Shown piece after piece: positions 8,653 through 18,226 of a stretch of DNA of 64,000 nucleotides. Each line of letters begins with the position of its first letter. The first letter of the stretch is position 1. The notes under the pieces are model-generated. The model searched no databases. It worked only from the letters and a program-made list of their open reading frames with translations, and was not told the origin of the DNA. Both the position numbers and the translations under genes were made by a program. Source of the DNA: CAINVV01 sp031432175 (GTDB lineage Bacteria; Bacteroidota; Bacteroidia; Bacteroidales; Prolixibacteraceae); NCBI GenBank assembly GCA_964358545.1, contig CAYHQN010000006.1:1-64000 (forward strand), read 5' to 3'.

Positions 8653-11211
8653 TTACTCCTCCAGCAGGTTCACCTCTTTGATTTTGCCTGATTTACCATT
8701 GAGACGAAGTGTTTTAATTTCGTAAGGATGGAAGCTTCCACTCCATTTCTGTTTGACAAAGGCAAGGTCCAGATTGGCCGTTACTGCCGTTCCGTTGGTC
8801 TCCACACAGCGCAGGATCAAATCTTCCCCGATTTCCGACTGCTTAATGGCCGAAACGATGACATTCTGTGCATCCACCGCCAGAAAAGAGCCTGATTTTG
8901 GCATGGTCCCCCTGTGAATTCCCTGGTAGATGGGAATGGAGGGCGCCATAAACTCCTCTGCAATTCTGACCATGTTGCTGTGTTGCCAGTTTCCGACATG
9001 AGGAACCAGAAGCATTCTGAAAGTTTGGATGCCCTGATCCTGCCACAAGTGTTCTGCTTTCATATCGAGCACTTTTGGATTGTGGTGGGCATAAACAGCA
9101 GAGCGTGCAACAGATATTCGAAGGTCATTGCCGGCCACATTGTAACCATATTTGGCATCGTTGAAAACGGATAATCCGTAATTTGCAGAACCCCGCTTGC
9201 CGGTCACATCTATCCACCGCTGACCGGGATCTTCATCGCCGTTGGTAGCCCGGATGATCGTGCCGTAAGAGGTTTCATAAGTTGCCACAGGTGAATCTAT
9301 TTCGACAGGGAAGGAGAATTTTACCATTTTCAGGTGCTCGTGCCAGTCGAGGGTCACCGCAGCTTCCGGGTTTTTGGAATCTGCATAGAGTGTCCAGTCG
9401 ATGGTGAGGGTGGAATTTCCGTAGGTGGCGATTGAACGGATCTTTCCGCGCAACGGTCCCTCTTCCAGAATCTTGATGGTGGCATTGCCAAAAGCGCCAA
9501 TCTCCTTGTTGAAAGTCTTGATGTCGTGGCTCCAGGTATCGCTTGGGTCGTCGATTATAACCGCCCTGCAACCGGTATCTCCGCCGGCAAACAGCTCTTT
9601 CCCTGCAACCTTGTCATAGACACCAATTGTTCCGTTGTAAGAGATGTGCAGCCTGACCAAATCATTTTCCAGGCTATTCTCTGTGACCTTCACAACATTT
9701 TTGGGGGCAGGATTTTCACTATTCCAAAGGCGGATCTGACGGTAGCCCATCGCAGGGACTGTCATGCGGACCACCAGCTTTTTGCGGCTGCCGGCCTCTG
9801 AAGAACCTGGCGCCCATTGGTGTGCAAGCGCATTCCCATTTTCATCATCCACCCTTGAGGATTTGTGCATGGTCCCCCAGTTGTAATCGTACTCCACATT
9901 GCCGGTAACTTCCCAGGCATGGGGATTGAAAACAAGCAAATATTGCGATTCCGGATCTTCGGTAGCAACCTGCCATTCCAGTTTCTGAACGCCCATGAAA
10001 GTGGCCTGGTGCGCTGCATCTAGCGCATAGCCGAATCCCTCGCGGGCGCTTTGTGAATGGTCGAAGAGGGAAGAGCCGGCCAAACTATCGTGAAACTGTA
10101 AAAACAACACTTTGTACCAGGCCGCCGTAAGTTCCTGTTTCGGGTAATGGGCGCCCCAGGCGACCGATCCGATAGCGGCAACTTTTTCGGCAGTCACCAG
10201 GGCTGCCTCAGACTGACGGTTCCCTTTTTTGATCTCAGATTCGGCTGTGTAACAACCAACGGCATGATGCTGCAGGTCATCCTTGATGGTAGGCAGGCTG
10301 AGACTCTTATCCGCATGCGCCTCCTTGAAATAGGTTTCCGGGGTACTGTAAAAAACTGACGGAGCCCCTTTCTCAACTTTTAATTCATTGATGGAACTGA
10401 TGTTTACTTTGGTCGCACCACCACCATGGTCGCCGGCGCCATAATAGGCCATGAAGCTTTTCATGGGTTGATTGCCATATTGGGCAACAAGATTCTCCAC
10501 ACGTGTGCGTACCGAGCCACTGTCGTTGTAGCCAAATTGGATGCGGTAGGTCAGCACTTTTGTGCCATCTAAACCCTCCCACCAAAAAAGGTCGGAAGGC
10601 AATGTTTTTTCACGGATACCCGGACGCATGAAGATGTAGTTTTCCATCCCCTGCAACTTGATGATCTGTGGAAGGTTGCCGGTATGGCCAAAGGAATCAG
10701 GATTGTAGGCCACTGTGGAACGATGGCCCAGCAAGCGCTGCAAGGTTTGCTGGCCGTAAAGTCCCTGGCGGACCATGGCTTCACCTGATGGAATATTCAT
10801 ATCCGGTTCAACCCACCAGCCACCAACCGAACACCAGCGGCCCTCTTCGACGCGTTTACGGATCTCCTTGAGCATGGCAGGATCATTTTCTGCTACCCAA
10901 TGGTAAAATTGTGCGGAACTGGCAGTGAATTTGAAATCAGGTGTTTCTTTCATGCGGTCAAGGGCCGACTGAAAAGTGCTGTGCACGACCGAAATCCCTT
11001 CCGACCAGTTCCATAACCATACCGGATCGATGTGCGCCTGGCCGATCATGTGAATTTTAAATTTTGTCGCATCCAAAGTCCAGGCAGTCCCGGACTGAAA
11101 GCTGTTGGCAAAAAGATTGGTGGCAGGCGCCAGGGCCAGAATCGCTGTGCCTGAGGCGGCTCCCTTAAGAAAACTCCTGCGGGAGAGTTGGTTTTTTGTT
11201 TTGTTGTCCAT
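8653..11211 (-). CDS. Alpha-mannosidase-like glycosidase, GH38, with Tat signal
   Basis: This 852-residue GH38 protein starts at the ATG at 11211; the longer frame opens with TTG. The N-terminus has a twin-arginine motif (SRRSFLKG, R11-R12), a hydrophobic stretch and a likely cleavage after LFA, so it is probably exported folded by Tat. The GH38 motifs are QAHIDPVWLW at residues 58-67 (metal site) and YNPDSFGH at 169-176 (nucleophile D172). A GAGDHGGG motif lies near residue 258. The C-terminal beta domains are present. The first GH38 gene lies 144 bp downstream on the same strand and uses a Sec-type signal instead. Substrate is presumed to be alpha-mannoside; family assignment is firm, linkage is not. 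Confidence 0.9.
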   Translation of the reverse strand: MDNKTKNQLSRRSFLKGAASGTAILALAPATNLFANSFQSGTAWTLDATKFKIHMIGQAHIDPVWLWNWSEGISVVHSTFQSALDRMKETPDFKFTASSAQFYHWVAENDPAMLKEIRKRVEEGRWCSVGGWWVEPDMNIPSGEAMVRQGLYGQQTLQRLLGHRSTVAYNPDSFGHTGNLPQIIKLQGMENYIFMRPGIREKTLPSDLFWWEGLDGTKVLTYRIQFGYNDSGSVRTRVENLVAQYGNQPMKSFMAYYGAGDHGGGATKVNISSINELKVEKGAPSVFYSTPETYFKEAHADKSLSLPTIKDDLQHHAVGCYTAESEIKKGNRQSEAALVTAEKVAAIGSVAWGAHYPKQELTAAWYKVLFLQFHDSLAGSSLFDHSQSAREGFGYALDAAHQATFMGVQKLEWQVATEDPESQYLLVFNPHAWEVTGNVEYDYNWGTMHKSSRVDDENGNALAHQWAPGSSEAGSRKKLVVRMTVPAMGYRQIRLWNSENPAPKNVVKVTENSLENDLVRLHISYNGTIGVYDKVAGKELFAGGDTGCRAVIIDDPSDTWSHDIKTFNKEIGAFGNATIKILEEGPLRGKIRSIATYGNSTLTIDWTLYADSKNPEAAVTLDWHEHLKMVKFSFPVEIDSPVATYETSYGTIIRATNGDEDPGQRWIDVTGKRGSANYGLSVFNDAKYGYNVAGNDLRISVARSAVYAHHNPKVLDMKAEHLWQDQGIQTFRMLLVPHVGNWQHSNMVRIAEEFMAPSIPIYQGIHRGTMPKSGSFLAVDAQNVIVSAIKQSEIGEDLILRCVETNGTAVTANLDLAFVKQKWSGSFHPYEIKTLRLNGKSGKIKEVNLLEE

Positions 11212-11362
11212 TGGTTGTACTTGTTTAGTGATCAATTGATTCTATTTAATTTCAGGCTATTAGCAATTAGCTTTTAGCTGTTAGCTTCCGTTTTATCCAG
11301 CGACTCGTTCCAGTCGTCCTAGTCATCCTAGTCTTCCCCGTCAATTGAAGTGTTAAAGTTAA

Positions 11363-14300
11363 TCATCTCCTGAAAATTACCGTTGCCGGGATTGTCTGTT
11401 TTTCTACTCCTGATCCGGCATATTTTAGCTCAAGAAACATACCTCCACCAGCCTGAAAATAGTGCAGCCGGATGGGGTGCATCCCTTCGCTCAACTCTAC
11501 TTGCCCCTGTTTCTCCGAATCTGCGCTGTGTGGGCCGTCGTTGTCGATTACCATTTGATTGTCAATAAACAGTCGGCTTCCATCGTTAGACCGCAGGAAA
11601 AATTCATAAGTTCCAGCCTTCCTGATAAGGAGTTTTCCATTCATCACAAGCGCAAACTGATCCTGTGGAGGGGCAATCTTCTCCAACGAAAAGTTGAAGA
11701 TTCTCCCTTGTTTGACAACGGGTGAGGCAGCGAAATCAGGTAGTTTTGTCCATGCACCGCTATAATAGTTTACCTCCAGTCCGTTGACGGATTCGTCGAT
11801 AAAATCTATGTGGCAGACGGATGAAAAGCTGGCCTCATAACCTTTTAGAAACGCCTTTGCCTTGATGGTTGCTGGTTTTGAAATATTAAATCCATTTTTA
11901 TACAGGTTGGCCAAAGAGTCGGGTTCGCTGCCGTTGGTGGTGTAATAAATCTTTGTTCCCGGCACATCTGATCCTATTTTTATCAAAATGGTATCGGTAT
12001 GGTTTACCAGCGTATCACGCGGATGAATCATTGGAGCCGGCAGAATCGATTTTTGCAGCATCTTTCCTGCACCCGCTGAGGTGAATTGATAACGGCCGGA
12101 AGCCACACTGAAAACGGCATATTGCCCCTCTGTGCGGAGAAATTTTACATATTTGTTTCCCGAAACAGAATTCCCGTTCAGGAGCACCGAGGCTTCATCC
12201 TGAGCCAATACATAAACAGTCGCGGTACTGTTAGCCGGAACGACGACATCGAGCTGGTAATCGGCACCATTGAGTTTCCAGTTAGAACTGATTGTCCCAT
12301 AGGCTGATGGATAGGAGCAATTTACATAAGAAAGAGCGCTTACCGGAATGGGTCTGATGAGGATATTTTTAAATCCTGGATGTTCAGGATCCGGCGAAAT
12401 GCCGCCCAGACTTTGGTAAAACCAGGCGCAGACACTGCCGAACATCGGATGGCTGTGCGAGGCATCACCCAGCCAGGTCTCCCAGATGGTGGTGGCGCCC
12501 TTTTCGATCATGTTGCCAAAACTCGGGTAGTCGCGCTGGTTCATCAGGGTATAGGCCACATCAATCCGGCCGAGATCGGTCAGCACATCCAGCAGCAAAG
12601 GAGTGCCAAGAATGCCGGTATCAAAATGCGCTTTGTTCCCGGTGATAACTCTTTTCACGAGTTTGGCCGCTACCGAATCTGTATTACTCTCTTCAGTAAT
12701 CCCAAACCCTAGCGGGAAGGCGTTGGCAGCCTGTTTTCCAACCGAATAGGTATAGGTTTCCTTGTTGAAATAGCTTCTGTTGATATCCTTTTTGGCTTTA
12801 TTTGCCAGTAACCTGAATTGCTCCTGGTCGATGTCCTGACCGAGCGCATCGCTGATCTCCATCATCAATTTGCAACAATGGAAATAGTAGCAACTGTTCA
12901 CAAAATCTGGCGGTAACGCCACTAATTCAGGTGGGACCCACTCTCCAAGACCCTGGTTGACTAGGATTCCTTCGCTGTCGAGCTGACTCTTCATGTAATA
13001 AATCCATTGCTTCATCCCATTGTAATGGTCACTCAAAATTCGGGTATCGCCATAATATTGGTACATGTACCAGGGAATGATGATGTAAGCCGATCCCCAG
13101 GCTGTTCCGCCACCACCATCCTGGTAAGGGGTCGTGTTGGGAACGTAACCGGTTTCGTGATTTTGGGCATCGCGGATATCGTTCAACCATTTGGTGTAAA
13201 ACTGGGTCAGGTCAAAATTATAAATGGCCGCTTTGGCGGAGATCTGTCCGTCACCGGTATACCCTCTGCGTTCGCGGTGCGGACAGTCGCTGGGCAAACC
13301 GCCATGGACATTTCCCAGCTGTGTCCTGCGGTAGTTGTCCAAAATCTTGTTCAGCAGCGGGTTGGAACATTCAAATGTTCCTGCCGTTTGTATATCGGTA
13401 TTAACCACCCTTCCATTCAGGTTTTCAAGGGTCATGGGCGAAGGTGAGCCGGTCACATCAACGTATCGGAATGCATGCCAGGTAAAGCGGGGCTCCCAGA
13501 TTTCGGTACCCTCGCCTTTCAAAATGTAACTGTCCGATTGGTCGTAACCCGGACCAAGTTCTTCGATAAAACGAAGCTGAAGCGAGGTGCCTTTTTTGCC
13601 TTCTACCTTCAACCTGGCCCAGCCAGAAAACATCTCACCGAAGTCGTAGCGATATATGCCAGGCACTTTTTCAATCACTGAAACAGGCCGGATGGTCCGG
13701 GTGACGCGGTCGGGCGGTGAAACCTGAGAGGTGAGCTTCCCGGTAGGGGATGTAACCAATTCGGCTTTTGACCATTTGTCGTCGTTGAAGCCTGTTTCGT
13801 TCCACCCTTTTTGTTCCATCCGGGCATCGTATATTTCGCCTGTGTGCAAACCGTTGTAAATAATGGGGCTTACGGAACATTTCCAACTTTCGTCACTGGT
13901 GATCAGCTCCCAACTGCCATCCATGTATTCGATGTCAAATTGGGCGATCAGCCGGGGTGTGTTGTACCAAAGCATGGTATCATCGGGACGGTCGGCCTGG
14001 ATGTACCAACCGTTACCGAGCAGGATGCCAAATGCATTGGCTCCGGCTTTCAGGTTTGGCGTAATGTCAAAGGTCTCGTAAAGAACGGTTGTGGTCATGT
14101 TGCCAATTTTGGGTTCGCCCCATTTTTCCAGCCTGCGTTTGTCATAATTGGTCTGGTTGGGCGAGAGGCAGTGGTCCCCGATCTTTTTCCCGTTGATCGA
14201 TAATTCGTAGTACCCCAGTCCGCTGATGTATGCCCTGGCCTTTTTTACCGGCTTGGAGATGGTGGCCTCTTTCCTGAACTGAGGCGCCGGCAGTTTCCAG

Positions 14301-14761
14301 TTTCCGGTGTTTATCGCTGATGGAGCTCCAATCCATTTTGCCTTCAAGTTATCTGAACTCAGGAGTCCCATCTCCCAGGTTGCTGTTGGGCTCCATACGG
14401 ATGAATAGTGCTCATTGCTACGGATCTGTACTTTCCAGAAAACCTTCATGCCTGGTTGCAAGGGTTTTCCCTTGTATTCAATTTGAGTAGAATTATCTGA
14501 TTTCTGGATTCCGGAGTCCCACAGGTCCGGAAGGTTTTTCTGAAGTAAGGTTTCATCTGAAGCGACCATGATATGATAGGAAGATTGGGAACTTCCCCTC
14601 CTTTCTGTTTTCATTTTCCATGAAAGTCGGGGCGACATAGTCTCAATACCTATGGGATTCGTCAGGTATTCACAAAGAAGGTTAGAAACCTCAAAATTTA
14701 CTTTCTTGGGTGCACAAGAAAAAAGTACCAGAACAAACAGCAGTGAGATGCAGGTTCTCAT
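11363..14761 (-). CDS. Alpha-L-rhamnosidase, GH78, lipoprotein with C-terminal PA14 domain
   Basis: This is a large multidomain GH78 enzyme (1132 residues from the ATG at 14761; another ATG at 14809 adds 16 residues). The chosen start gives a lipoprotein signal with the lipobox LFSC at residues 13-16, so it is likely anchored to a membrane. The N-terminal beta-sandwich domains lie at about 20-480. The catalytic (alpha/alpha)6 region begins with CPHRERRGYTGDG, which matches the GH78 acid motif with the conserved Glu. Further on are a chitobiase-type beta domain (about 880-960) and a PA14 domain (about 985-1120: GTYEFFLRSNDGSRLFIDN). The PA14 part probably binds carbohydrate. It should release terminal L-rhamnose. 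Confidence 0.92.
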   Translation of the reverse strand: MRTCISLLFVLVLFSCAPKKVNFEVSNLLCEYLTNPIGIETMSPRLSWKMKTERRGSSQSSYHIMVASDETLLQKNLPDLWDSGIQKSDNSTQIEYKGKPLQPGMKVFWKVQIRSNEHYSSVWSPTATWEMGLLSSDNLKAKWIGAPSAINTGNWKLPAPQFRKEATISKPVKKARAYISGLGYYELSINGKKIGDHCLSPNQTNYDKRRLEKWGEPKIGNMTTTVLYETFDITPNLKAGANAFGILLGNGWYIQADRPDDTMLWYNTPRLIAQFDIEYMDGSWELITSDESWKCSVSPIIYNGLHTGEIYDARMEQKGWNETGFNDDKWSKAELVTSPTGKLTSQVSPPDRVTRTIRPVSVIEKVPGIYRYDFGEMFSGWARLKVEGKKGTSLQLRFIEELGPGYDQSDSYILKGEGTEIWEPRFTWHAFRYVDVTGSPSPMTLENLNGRVVNTDIQTAGTFECSNPLLNKILDNYRRTQLGNVHGGLPSDCPHRERRGYTGDGQISAKAAIYNFDLTQFYTKWLNDIRDAQNHETGYVPNTTPYQDGGGGTAWGSAYIIIPWYMYQYYGDTRILSDHYNGMKQWIYYMKSQLDSEGILVNQGLGEWVPPELVALPPDFVNSCYYFHCCKLMMEISDALGQDIDQEQFRLLANKAKKDINRSYFNKETYTYSVGKQAANAFPLGFGITEESNTDSVAAKLVKRVITGNKAHFDTGILGTPLLLDVLTDLGRIDVAYTLMNQRDYPSFGNMIEKGATTIWETWLGDASHSHPMFGSVCAWFYQSLGGISPDPEHPGFKNILIRPIPVSALSYVNCSYPSAYGTISSNWKLNGADYQLDVVVPANSTATVYVLAQDEASVLLNGNSVSGNKYVKFLRTEGQYAVFSVASGRYQFTSAGAGKMLQKSILPAPMIHPRDTLVNHTDTILIKIGSDVPGTKIYYTTNGSEPDSLANLYKNGFNISKPATIKAKAFLKGYEASFSSVCHIDFIDESVNGLEVNYYSGAWTKLPDFAASPVVKQGRIFNFSLEKIAPPQDQFALVMNGKLLIRKAGTYEFFLRSNDGSRLFIDNQMVIDNDGPHSADSEKQGQVELSEGMHPIRLHYFQAGGGMFLELKYAGSGVEKQTIPATVIFRR

Positions 14762-14890
14762 GTGATAAGTTTGTGTTAATACGTAGTAGTTATGTCGTTC
14801 CTGATTCATCAGGTCTCCTGAGAATTGTGAAGGTTATCCGGTAAATCGTTTTTAAAGATAACCTTTATGTTTGAACTTACAAAGGAAGAA

Positions 14891-14933
14891 TTACAGAATT
14901 GGAGGTGCCAATTTGGCACCTCCAATTCTGTAA
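14891..14933 (-). terminator. 20-bp perfect hairpin after the L,D-transpeptidase-like gene
   Basis: Arms 14891-14910 and 14914-14933 are perfect reverse complements around ATT. The hairpin lies 60 bp downstream of the L,D-transpeptidase-like stop codon and before the GH78 start. On the minus strand it is followed by a T-rich stretch, so termination of that transcript is likely. It also resembles interspersed hairpin repeats. Confidence 0.65.
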
Positions 14934-14993
14934 ATATGGGACTTAGAATTCCTCCTTTTGCATTTACGGAGCATGGTTTGCTTCTTAGATCAT

Positions 14994-15671
14994 CTAATTT
15001 AATACCGCAGATTTCCTAATGTAATCTTCGTCGTGCTGGTAAATAAACAGACAAGTGCCCTCTTTAATGGTCTCGGCCACAGGTTTGATGAGATTTGGAG
15101 GGAGGGACGGGCATCCCAAGCTCCTGCCCAGCCGGCCTGTTTTCTGAATAAATGCCTCTGTGGCATAGTCGGCACCATGGATGATAATCTCACGCTGCAA
15201 TGCCTTGTCGTTAAATCCTTTTTCAATACCTTGAAGGACAAGCGACACTCCTACTTTGGATCCAATGGCCATGTGCCCTGTGATGTAAAAGCCCAAACTA
15301 CTCTTGAAAGTCCCTGATTCGTTGGAGAAATTCTTTGCATACTCCTCGCCGGTGTTTCTACCATGGGCGACATAAGTTTGGTACAGCAGCGTTTTTTTGA
15401 CCAGATCGATTACGTACATGCGCTTTTTTGTGCTCGATTGAGAGAAATCTATGATGGTCAGGATCGATGAATTCAGTAATTTTCCCTCTTCCTTCAATTT
15501 TTCGAAGCCTCTGACAGCAAGTTGGAATGCCTCATTTGACAATCCATATACTGACAAATTCAAAACAGAATAGATGTTCAATTTTTCTTCCATGTCTGAA
15601 AAATTGACTGAACCTGCTTTGTTCAGCATTGGTAACAACACCAAAAGAAGTATTAAAAAACGTTTTATCAT
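14994..15671 (-). CDS. Murein L,D-transpeptidase catalytic domain family protein
   Basis: This 225-residue protein has an N-terminal signal peptide (MIKRFLILLLVLLPMLNKAGS) and a YkuD-like C-terminal region. The sequence IIHGADYA supplies the conserved His at about residue 164. RSLGCPSLP at about 184-192 supplies the Ser-x-Gly-Cys signature with the catalytic cysteine. It probably acts in the periplasm on peptidoglycan stem peptides, either making 3-3 crosslinks or attaching proteins; which one cannot be read from the sequence. It diverges from an NlpC/P60 peptidase gene 139 bp away, so two cell-wall enzymes share one intergenic region. Confidence 0.85.
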   Translation of the reverse strand: MIKRFLILLLVLLPMLNKAGSVNFSDMEEKLNIYSVLNLSVYGLSNEAFQLAVRGFEKLKEEGKLLNSSILTIIDFSQSSTKKRMYVIDLVKKTLLYQTYVAHGRNTGEEYAKNFSNESGTFKSSLGFYITGHMAIGSKVGVSLVLQGIEKGFNDKALQREIIIHGADYATEAFIQKTGRLGRSLGCPSLPPNLIKPVAETIKEGTCLFIYQHDEDYIRKSAVLN

Positions 15672-15720
15672 CTTGCTAAGTTAGAATTTTTATTCGGGAT
15701 GTTTGGTTTTAATTGGAATT

Positions 15721-15751
15721 TTTGCAAAATCTGTTTGGTTGATTACTTTTG
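15721..15751 (+). promoter_or_regulatory. Bacteroidota sigma-ABfr type promoter for the NlpC/P60 gene
   Basis: TTTG at 15721-15724, a 19-bp spacer, and TACTTTTG at 15744-15751 match the Bacteroidota consensus TTTG-N19-TAnnTTTG exactly. It would give a leader of about 50 nt before the ATG at 15811. This is the clearest promoter match found in the window. Confidence 0.75.
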
Positions 15752-15810
15752 ATCTCAACAATCAGACAAGCCCGGATCGGTAAGTACTGATCAGTAAAAA
15801 AAAGTTTGAA

Positions 15811-16326
15811 ATGCAAAAACCAATATCCATCCTTGCCCTGCTTGTGCTGATGATGATTTCGCTTTCAGGTTTGGGCAGGGTGCCACACAAAGCAGTTGAC
15901 AATCGGTTTCCTCAGAAAGTTTCTGTCGACAGGGAAGAGCTTATCTCATATGCAAGGAGTTTCCTGGGTTCTCCTTATCACTACGCAAGTGCCAGCCCTA
16001 AAAAGGGTTTCGATTGTTCAGGTTTTGTCAATTTTGTGTTTAGGCATTTTAAGATTGCTTTGCCCCGGAGTTCCAACGAGTTTAAATCAATTGGTACAGA
16101 TTTGAAACCTGAGGAGTTTAAAGTAGGAGATATAGTTGTTTTTTATGGCTTCAAAAACAAAACAAAGATTGGACATGTCGGTATTATTTGTGAGGCCAGG
16201 GGCATGCAGTCGAAATTTATACACGCCTCCTCCGGCGTAGTAAGAGGAGTCATTGTCAGTGATTTGGGATCCGGAATGTACACCCGTCGTTTTTTCAGGT
16301 GCATTGACGTGATAGGCAGAAAATAA
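15811..16326 (+). CDS. NlpC/P60 family cell-wall peptidase
   Basis: This 171-residue secreted cysteine peptidase should cleave peptidoglycan stem peptides (typically gamma-D-Glu to diamino acid bonds). A signal peptide spans about residues 1-24. The NlpC/P60 domain fills the rest: ARSFLGSPYHYASASPKKGF leads into the nucleophile motif FDCSGFV (Cys at about 70), GHVGIICE gives the catalytic His at about 121, and FIHASS gives the third polar residue at about 137. There is no SH3 targeting domain, so substrate recognition rests on the catalytic domain alone. A consensus promoter lies upstream, and the MutS-like gene follows 70 bp downstream on the same strand. Confidence 0.92.
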   Translation: MQKPISILALLVLMMISLSGLGRVPHKAVDNRFPQKVSVDREELISYARSFLGSPYHYASASPKKGFDCSGFVNFVFRHFKIALPRSSNEFKSIGTDLKPEEFKVGDIVVFYGFKNKTKIGHVGIICEARGMQSKFIHASSGVVRGVIVSDLGSGMYTRRFFRCIDVIGRK

Positions 16327-16396
16327 ACCGAGGTATATATTGATGGTAGAAAGATAGCCAACCGAAGTAGTACGAACCTAACCAATAAAAATCGAA

Positions 16397-18199
16397 ATGA
16401 GCAAACAGGAACTCCACGAAAAATATCTTGAATTGGCTGAGCGTTATCAGGTAGAATTTCTCAGGGAGGAAAAGATTTTATTCCTGATATCCATGCTGAG
16501 GCTCATTGTTTTCGTAGGAGGCATTGGGTTAGCCAGCTACGGTTTTACCAAAAGCGCCTTCGCGGGAGCCTCCGTTTTATTGATTTTCATTTCACTCTTT
16601 CTTGTGCTGGTTTTGCGCTATTCACGTCATGACCGGAAAAAGAATTTGCTCGAAAATCTGGTTAATATCAACAGGAATGAGGTAAAAGCCCTGTCGTTTG
16701 ATGTAGTGCCATTTCAGGACGGTAGTCAATGGATAGATAGCAGTCATGACTTCTCCAATGATCTGGATCTCTTCGGTACAGGATCCGTTTTTCAATACCT
16801 GAACAGGACAGTTTCAGGATACGGGAATAAAATTCTCGCGATCTGGTTGTCAGATCCTTTCAGTTTATCAGCAAAAATGAAGGAGAGGCAGGAGGCTATC
16901 CGTGAACTATCCTCCAAACTGACCTGGCGTCAGGAGTTTATTGCAAAAGGTATGGGGCACTCTTTTGAGGAAAAAGATGTTGCAGGATTATTAGCATGGT
17001 TGAATGATAAACAGAAATTTTTCAAATCGGGTTTTGGGAAATTTATCATCTTTCTGCTACCGTCGTTGGCTATCTTAAGCCTTGTACTTTTAATAGCAGG
17101 GGTAATTCATTATTCAGTTTTCACCTCCTTGTTCCTGTTGAACCTTATTCTGATTGCATGGCATCTTCGAAGTATTGGAAAGATACACATGAATCTTTCC
17201 AGAATTAATATATTTCTTTCATCGCTTGGCAGCCTGTTGGCAACCTTTGAGAAGGAACCCTTTCAGTCTCTTGTTTTGCAGAGGATTCAATCGGACATCT
17301 CAGGAACTTCAAATCCGGCTGTATTTCAGTTAAAAAAGCTTAGTCGCATATTGCAGGCTTTTGACAACAGGATCAACCTGATGGTAGGACTTATTCTTAA
17401 CGGTTTGTTGCTTTGGGATTTCCATTGCATTTACAAACTTGAAAAGTGGAAAGAAAAGTCGAAAGATCATCTTCCCAAGTGGCTCAATGATCTTGGTGAG
17501 ATTGATGCATTCATCTCATTGGCAAACTATGCGTACAACAATCCTGATTTTATTTTTCCGGTGGTATCTTCCGATAAAAGCATCCTAAAAGCCAAGAATC
17601 TCGGTCATCCTTTAATCCATGAAGATAACAGGATTTGTAACGATTTTAACTTACCAGGAAGCGGCCATATCTGCATTATTACCGGGGCAAATATGGCAGG
17701 TAAAAGCACGTTTCTCAGAACAGTAGCGGTTAATTATATTCTGGGAATGGCAGGAACTCCTGTCTGTGCTTCTGAAATGCAATTTACGCCTCTGAAGCTT
17801 TTTACCAGCATGAGAACTACCGATTCACTGGATCACAATGAATCCTATTTTTATGCAGAGCTAAAACGACTAAGAATCCTGAAAGAGAGATTGGAAGAAG
17901 GGGTAAATACCCTCTTCATTCTGGATGAAATATTGAAAGGTACCAATTCAAATGATAAAAGCACCGGATCAAAATTGTTTCTGAAAAAGATCATCGGGCT
18001 CGGAGGGAACGGACTGATTGCCACACACGATACCTCCCTGGGTGAGATGGAAGAAGAATTCCCTGAATTGATTGCCAATAATTGTTTTGAGATTGAAATT
18101 GAAGGAGAGCGGATCATCTTCGACTATAAACTTCAGAATGGAATAACACAGAAAATGAATGCCTCCTTGCTATTGAGGCAGATGGGTTTAACTGAATAA
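16397..18199 (+). CDS. Membrane-anchored MutS-family ATPase
   Basis: This 600-residue protein has the MutS core and ATPase domains but not the mismatch-recognition domain. Two pairs of hydrophobic helices are visible, at about residues 27-75 and 213-258, so it is probably tied to the inner membrane. The C-terminal ATPase has Walker A GANMAGKSTF at about 431-440 and Walker B LFILDEILKGTNS at about 501-513, followed by the MutS signature GNGLIATHD. Such 600-residue MutS homologues are common in Bacteroidota and are usually labelled mismatch repair proteins, yet lack of domain I and presence of membrane segments make ordinary mismatch repair doubtful. Function is unknown. It is convergent with the TonB receptor gene. 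Confidence 0.82.
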   Translation: MSKQELHEKYLELAERYQVEFLREEKILFLISMLRLIVFVGGIGLASYGFTKSAFAGASVLLIFISLFLVLVLRYSRHDRKKNLLENLVNINRNEVKALSFDVVPFQDGSQWIDSSHDFSNDLDLFGTGSVFQYLNRTVSGYGNKILAIWLSDPFSLSAKMKERQEAIRELSSKLTWRQEFIAKGMGHSFEEKDVAGLLAWLNDKQKFFKSGFGKFIIFLLPSLAILSLVLLIAGVIHYSVFTSLFLLNLILIAWHLRSIGKIHMNLSRINIFLSSLGSLLATFEKEPFQSLVLQRIQSDISGTSNPAVFQLKKLSRILQAFDNRINLMVGLILNGLLLWDFHCIYKLEKWKEKSKDHLPKWLNDLGEIDAFISLANYAYNNPDFIFPVVSSDKSILKAKNLGHPLIHEDNRICNDFNLPGSGHICIITGANMAGKSTFLRTVAVNYILGMAGTPVCASEMQFTPLKLFTSMRTTDSLDHNESYFYAELKRLRILKERLEEGVNTLFILDEILKGTNSNDKSTGSKLFLKKIIGLGGNGLIATHDTSLGEMEEEFPELIANNCFEIEIEGERIIFDYKLQNGITQKMNASLLLRQMGLTE

Positions 18200-18226
18200 C
18201 AAGACTGTATGAAATTGATATCTCTG

